From NCBI GenBank assembly GCA_017415555.1, contig JAFQGF010000037.1:1-64000 (forward strand): a DNA stretch of 64,000 nt, given 5' to 3'. The notes beneath the pieces are model-generated. The model worked only from the letters and a program-made list of their open reading frames with translations. It ran no database searches and was not told the DNA's origin. This DNA is from Akkermansia sp. (GTDB lineage: Bacteria; Verrucomicrobiota; Verrucomicrobiia; Verrucomicrobiales; Akkermansiaceae). Both the position numbers and the translations under genes were made by a program. Below are positions 60,498 through 64,000 of this stretch, piece after piece; the stretch's first letter is position 1, and every line of letters begins with the position of its first letter.

Positions 60498-61062
60498 AAA
60501 AGAAAAATGAGTCCAAAAGGAGAGGAGGTGGCAATTTGTGTATTTTGAGTCGATAAGGGATGCTTGCTGTCTAACAAATAAATAAGCAGCTGTGACCAAA
60601 TAACATAAAAAGTGCGGAGGAATGCGAGTTTTTGTCGTGCTTTTATGTTATATAATTCCAGTCTGTTATGCTATATTGTCATGTTGTTTTATGGCTTTAG
60701 AGAGCCGATGTGTTGTTCAGTTCTTCTTTTTGATGAGGACTTATTTGTAATGACTGAATATTATATTCTTGCAATATTTTGATTATGGTATAAAATCAGA
60801 TATATAATGAGAGTATTATAATTTTGTGTTTTAAAACAAAAAAACGAAAAAAATGAAAAAATGGGTTGACATAGCATTTATAATGCGATTATCTCGAAGT
60901 TGCTTGATTATCAATAGTAATGATGTTTTTGAATAAGCACCCCTGAATTCAGGGTGACGCGGTGTGGGTAGGAGGGGGAGGAGTGGGGCCTGATACGCAA
61001 GATTTTGGGCTGTGTGCGCTGTGAGAAGTTGGCGTTTCGTTTTGGCCGTAATTATGGTACAC
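60498..61062. other. AT-rich intergenic stretch without supported gene
   Basis: About 560 bases, distinctly AT-rich. It contains the second palindrome with a promoter (60866-60894) and a CCCTGAATTCAGGG palindrome near 60943-60956. No frame with coding character was found. An AT-rich regulatory/nucleoid-protein binding region or a small RNA are possible uses. Confidence 0.5.
60866..60894 (+). promoter_or_regulatory. Plus-strand promoter with palindrome in the spacer
   Basis: Perfect TTGACA, then TAGCATTTATAATGCGA as the entire 17-nt spacer, then TTATCT. No plus-strand gene follows before the HU terminator. Confidence 0.45.
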
Positions 61063-61091
61063 AAAAAAGCCGTTCGCGTTGGGCGAACGGC
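61063..61091 (-). terminator. Terminator of the HU gene
   Basis: GCCGTTCGC/GCGAACGGC stem followed by six T residues on the minus strand. Duplicated at 57473-57501. Confidence 0.9.
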
Positions 61092-61116
61092 CTGGAAAAG
61101 GGATAGGAGTAAATGT

Positions 61117-61437
61117 TTACTTCTTCTTGCAGGACTTCTTGGCGCAACCCTTCTTCTTGGGCTGAACGACGGTCTTGAAGGTGGAAGACGGCTTGAAGGC
61201 CAGAGTGGTGGAGGCGGCAATCTTCATTTCCTTGCCGGTCTGGGGGTTGCGGCCGGTGCGCTCCGGGCGGGTCTTCATCTCAAAGGTACCGAAACCGATG
61301 AGCTGTACCTTGTCGCCACCCTTAACGGCATCGGAGATGGAACCGAGTACCGCGGAAAGTGCTGCCTCGGCGCACTTCTTAGTTGCGCCCTCGCCAAGCT
61401 TAGCCTGAATGCTGTCTACAAGTTGAGTCTTGTTCAT
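61117..61437 (-). CDS. HU-family DNA-binding protein
   Basis: 106 residues. Classical HU/IHF fold: MNKTQLVDSIQAKLGEGATK, ALSAVLGSISDAVKGGDKVQ, LIGFGTFEMKTRPERTGRNP (beta-arm with RNPQTG intercalating Pro) and KEMKIAASTTLAFKPSSTFK. The C-terminus is extended by a Lys/Cys tail PKKKGCAKKSCKKK, longer than in E. coli HU, which adds two Cys and DNA-binding charge. It bends and compacts DNA. Own near-leaderless promoter and terminator. Confidence 0.95.
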   Translation of the reverse strand: MNKTQLVDSIQAKLGEGATKKCAEAALSAVLGSISDAVKGGDKVQLIGFGTFEMKTRPERTGRNPQTGKEMKIAASTTLAFKPSSTFKTVVQPKKKGCAKKSCKKK

Positions 61438-61445
61438 AGGTCTTT

Positions 61446-61473
61446 ATGATAGCATGAGCGCCTTTAATTTCAA
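61446..61473 (-). promoter_or_regulatory. Promoter of the HU gene, near-leaderless
   Basis: Minus strand TTGAAA, 16-nt spacer, TATCAT. The -10 box ends 8 nt before the ATG. Confidence 0.7.
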
Positions 61474-61573
61474 GCGAAAAAGTGAGAAGAAAAGCCAATT
61501 TGTACAAAAAAATGCACAAATTGGCTTGTTTTGAGATGTTTTGAGCCGGAAACGCCCGTAAATCAAGGATTTT

Positions 61574-62314
61574 TTACCATTGATAAGTCGCAATCGCGTC
61601 CTTCATTTCGCGCACAGCATTGCTGAGGCCGATGAAGATGGCGCGGGAGATAATGGTGTGGCCTATATTGAGCTCGGTGAGATGGGGGACGGCATTCAGC
61701 TCTGCCAGGTTGGCTAACTGAATGCCATGGCCGGCGTGTACCTCCAGACCCAGTTCATGGGCCAGAGTGGCTGCTGCCACGAGACGGGCTGTTTCGGTAG
61801 CACGTTCCTCGCCCAGCGTGTTAGCAAAGCGGCCGGTATGCAGCTCAATCATGGCGGCCCCTATGGCGGCAGACGCGCGTACCTGCTCCGGCTCGGGGTC
61901 AATAAACATGCTCACTTTGCTCCCATTGGCCTGCAGGGCGGTCACCAGAGGCTGCAGGGTAGTTTCGTTGCCGACTACACTCAGTCCGCCTTCCGTGGTG
62001 ATTTCTTCTCGGCGTTCCGGCACCAGGCACACGAAATCCGGTTTGAGGCTCAGAGCGAACTCCAGCATGGCCTCAGTGGCTCCCATTTCCAGGTTCAGCG
62101 GCAGGGGAATCTCCCGGCGCACGGCGCGGGCATCCTCATCCTGCATGTGGCGGCGGTCTTCCCTCACGTGCAGGGTGATGGAGTCTGCTCCGCCTTCCAG
62201 GGCGGCGCGGGCGGCTTCCAGCACGGAGGGTTCCGTGTTGTGAGCGTCCGGCATGGTGGCGTAGCGTGCCTGACGCAGGGTGGCTACGTGGTCGATGTTA
62301 ACTCCGAGGTGCAT
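61574..62314 (-). CDS. pdxJ: Pyridoxine 5'-phosphate synthase
   Basis: 246 residues, TIM-barrel enzyme that condenses 1-deoxyxylulose 5-phosphate and 3-amino-2-oxopropyl phosphate to pyridoxine 5'-phosphate in the DXP-dependent PLP pathway. MHLGVNIDHVATLRQARYA, SITLHVREDRRHMQDED, LNLEMGATEAMLEFAL, VCLVPERREEITTEGG, FIDPEPEQVRASAAIGA and VHAGHGIQLANL are all diagnostic. Start ATG 62314. It is downstream of purH on the same strand, with a terminator-like hairpin between. The product DXP of the first isoprenoid step is shared with dxr. Confidence 0.96.
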   Translation of the reverse strand: MHLGVNIDHVATLRQARYATMPDAHNTEPSVLEAARAALEGGADSITLHVREDRRHMQDEDARAVRREIPLPLNLEMGATEAMLEFALSLKPDFVCLVPERREEITTEGGLSVVGNETTLQPLVTALQANGSKVSMFIDPEPEQVRASAAIGAAMIELHTGRFANTLGEERATETARLVAAATLAHELGLEVHAGHGIQLANLAELNAVPHLTELNIGHTIISRAIFIGLSNAVREMKDAIATYQW

Positions 62315-62333
62315 AGTGGGATTTATTGTGATG

Positions 62334-62364
62334 AAAAGACCCTGCGAGCCGGAGCCCGCAGGGC
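62334..62364 (-). terminator. Terminator after purH
   Basis: CCCTGCGAGC/GCCCGCAGGG stem (one mismatch) with a 4-nt loop, then TCTTTTC on the minus strand. Confidence 0.7.
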
Positions 62365-62378
62365 TGTGTTGTGGTAAT

Positions 62379-63935
62379 TTAGTGCAGGAAGTGGCGGGCA
62401 CCGGTAAACACCATGGCAATGCCAGCGGCGTTGGCGGCGTCGATAACCTCCTGGTCGCGGATGGAACCGCCGGGCTGAATGCAGGCGGTGGCACCGGCAT
62501 CGATGGCGGTCTGCAGGCCGTCTGCGAAGGGGAAGAGCCCATCAGAGGCAATGACGCTGCCCTTGAGGCTCAGCCCGGCCTGGCCGGCCTTCCATACGGC
62601 AATCTTGGCGGAGTCCACGCGGCTCATCTGGCCTGCGCCGATGCCAAGGGTGCCGTTCTTGTCGGTAAAGACAATGGCGTTGGAGTGTACCTGCTTGCAC
62701 ACGCGCCAAGCAAAGCGCATGGCCTCCAGCTCTTCGGCTGTGGGAACGCGGCTGGTCACCACCTTGGCCTCCAGGTTGTCCAGGCCCATCACTTCATCAT
62801 CGCGCTGCATGGTCATGATACCACCGGGAGCAGTACGCATCATGGGGGTCTTGCAGAATTCGCGCCAGGCATCCATGTCGATGCGCATCACGCGGCAGTT
62901 CTTCTTCTTCTGCAGGATGGCTCGAGCCTCGGGCTCGTAGTCGGGGGCGATGATAACGTCTGTGAAGATGGCGCCAACGATGCGGGCCAGAGCCTCGGTC
63001 ATGGGGCGGTTCATCACGATGACACCACCGAAGGGAGCCTGTGTATCTGTCTGGTAAGCGCGCTTCCAGGCTTCCACCAGGTCTTCATCGTCCTGGCCCA
63101 CACCGCAGGGGTTGGTGTGCTTCAGGATACCCACAGTCGGGCGGCGGAAGTTCATGATGAGGGAAGCGGCTGCATCCAGGTCGAGGATGTTGGTGTAGGA
63201 GAGCTCCTTGCCCTGCAGCTGGGTGAAGATGGAGTCGAAATCACCATAGAGCACGCTGGCCTGGTGGGGATTGTCGCCATAGCGCAGGGTCTGGTTGAAG
63301 GGCAGGGACAGGGAGAAGTTGTTCTTGGTGCTGTCTTCGGCACGGTGTCCCAGGTAATTGGAGATGGCGTTGTCGTATGCGGAGGTGCGCATGAACACCT
63401 TTACGGCCAGCTTCTCACGGGTCTTCAGGGTGGTGTTACCCTGGTGGTTCTCCATTTCCTCCAGGATGGTGTCGTAGTCGGCGGGATCGCTCACGACGGT
63501 CACGGAAGCGTAGTTCTTGGCGGCGGAGCGCAGCATGGAGGGACCACCGATATCAATCTTCTCGATAGCCTCGGCCAGAGTCACGCCTTCCTTGGCGATC
63601 GTCTCCTCGAAGGGGTAGAGATTGACGCACACCAAGTCGATGGTGGGGATGTTGTTGTCGGCTGCCTGCTGCTGGTGCTCTGCCAGGTCGCGGCGCTGCA
63701 GCAGACCACCATGCACCTTGGGATGCAGGGTCTTCACACGACCATCGAAGAGCTCGGGAGCTCCTGTGTAATCCGAAATTTCCGTCACCGGCAGCCCCAG
63801 CTCCTGCAGGTACTTGCAGGTACCGCCCGTGGAGATGAGCTGTACATTCTGGGCCACCAGCCCCTTGGCAAACTTATCAAGCCCGGTCTTGTCGGAGACT
63901 GACAGCAGGGCGCGCTCAATTTTCATCGTTTCCAT
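62379..63935 (-). CDS. purH: Bifunctional AICAR formyltransferase / IMP cyclohydrolase
   Basis: 518 residues; performs the last two steps of de novo IMP synthesis. The N-terminal MGS-like cyclohydrolase domain: RALLSVSDKTGLDKFAKGLV, LISTGGTCKYLQELGLPVTE, GRVKTLHPKVHGGLLQRRD, VNLYPFEETI. The formyltransferase domain: LRYGDNPHQASVLYG, KHTNPCGVG, AFGGVIVMNRP and SDGLFPFADGLQTAIDAGAT, ending QPGGSIRDQEVIDAANAAGI. The start may be METMKIERA (63935) or MKIERA (63926); the second fits the short-leader spacing from a possible CATAAC box at 63938-63943. Confidence 0.96.
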   Translation of the reverse strand: METMKIERALLSVSDKTGLDKFAKGLVAQNVQLISTGGTCKYLQELGLPVTEISDYTGAPELFDGRVKTLHPKVHGGLLQRRDLAEHQQQAADNNIPTIDLVCVNLYPFEETIAKEGVTLAEAIEKIDIGGPSMLRSAAKNYASVTVVSDPADYDTILEEMENHQGNTTLKTREKLAVKVFMRTSAYDNAISNYLGHRAEDSTKNNFSLSLPFNQTLRYGDNPHQASVLYGDFDSIFTQLQGKELSYTNILDLDAAASLIMNFRRPTVGILKHTNPCGVGQDDEDLVEAWKRAYQTDTQAPFGGVIVMNRPMTEALARIVGAIFTDVIIAPDYEPEARAILQKKKNCRVMRIDMDAWREFCKTPMMRTAPGGIMTMQRDDEVMGLDNLEAKVVTSRVPTAEELEAMRFAWRVCKQVHSNAIVFTDKNGTLGIGAGQMSRVDSAKIAVWKAGQAGLSLKGSVIASDGLFPFADGLQTAIDAGATACIQPGGSIRDQEVIDAANAAGIAMVFTGARHFLH

Positions 63936-63943
63936 GAGTTATG

Positions 63944-64000
63944 ATTCGATTTGTTCACTTAATCCGCCGGCGGCGGTACCACAGCCTACACTCATTTACA
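63944..64000. other. Upstream region of purH, no gene seen
   Basis: Short stretch with CCGCCGGCGG palindrome near 63963-63972; no convincing -35 box for purH and no open frame. It is cut by the window edge. Confidence 0.4.

Overview
The window reads as chromosome of a Gram-negative, moderately GC-rich bacterium of the PVC superphylum, most probably a Verrucomicrobiota member close to Akkermansia. The reasons are a 51-residue small basic protein of the Verrucomicrobia/Chlamydia type (24269-24424), RHS core wording of the kind I remember from Akkermansia proteins, many lipobox lipoproteins, lipid A/LPS enzymes, and a carboxynorspermidine-synthase-like protein. The species call is inference; no rRNA gene lies in the window.

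Layout. 1-456: structured dispersed repeat. 457-5771: small membrane protein, UvrD/PcrA helicase divergent from dxr, a 45-residue membrane peptide, AI-2E-type transporter. 5905-11219: minute lipoprotein, then on the minus strand a leuC-leuD-unknown-DeoR group and mdh. 11391-17354: plus-strand genes for Sua5/TsaC, SCP2-like protein, Fe-alcohol dehydrogenase, aldehyde dehydrogenase, carboxynorspermidine synthase and a GGQ release-factor-like protein. 17394-26101: two paralogous membrane proteins, three paralogous lipoproteins, O6-alkylguanine methyltransferase, Sel1 protein, pseudouridine synthase with a long repeat tail, small basic protein and secreted proteins. 26127-32529: clpP-clpX-tsaD-unknown-DUF3592-like group, citrate synthase, YggL. 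32584-37199: lipoprotein, butanol-dehydrogenase-like enzyme, an orphan phage major capsid protein, a D12 adenine methyltransferase, then tRNA-Gly with rearranged tRNA-Gly fragments beside it. 37300-49546: a 0.5-kb inverted-repeat element, Old Yellow Enzyme, HAD phosphatase, rhomboid, DtxR regulator, RlmD, rpsT, a natural fusion of a lipid A acyltransferase with a family-9 glycosyltransferase-like domain, DacA-like carboxypeptidase, acyltransferase-3. 49610-53426: leuS divergent from a LOG-family gene. 53690-56582: an AT-rich island (ankyrin protein plus decayed RHS gene) bounded by a 132-bp direct repeat of the 3' end of the adjacent glycosyltransferase gene. 57528-60403: truncated HU copy and five secreted low-complexity His/Pro/Lys-rich proteins or lipoproteins on one strand. 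61117-63935: intact HU, pdxJ, purH.

How parts fit together. Housekeeping functions are TCA (mdh, gltA), isoprenoid (dxr), leucine (leuCD), PLP (pdxJ), purine (purH), t6A (tsaC and tsaD), proteolysis (clpXP), and translation (leuS, rpsT, rlmD, YggL). Envelope functions are the acyltransferase/glycosyltransferase fusion, DacA-like enzyme, rhomboid and lipoproteins.

Most notable observations: (i) a recurrent promoter architecture in which a consensus -35/-10 pair ends only 6-14 nt before the start codon, implying leaderless or nearly leaderless mRNAs; (ii) an orphan capsid plus methyltransferase next to a scarred tRNA-Gly; (iii) the RHS/ankyrin island with its direct repeats; (iv) a cluster of secreted polycationic/His-rich repeat proteins beside a promoter-embedded palindrome; (v) the LpxL-GT9 fusion.
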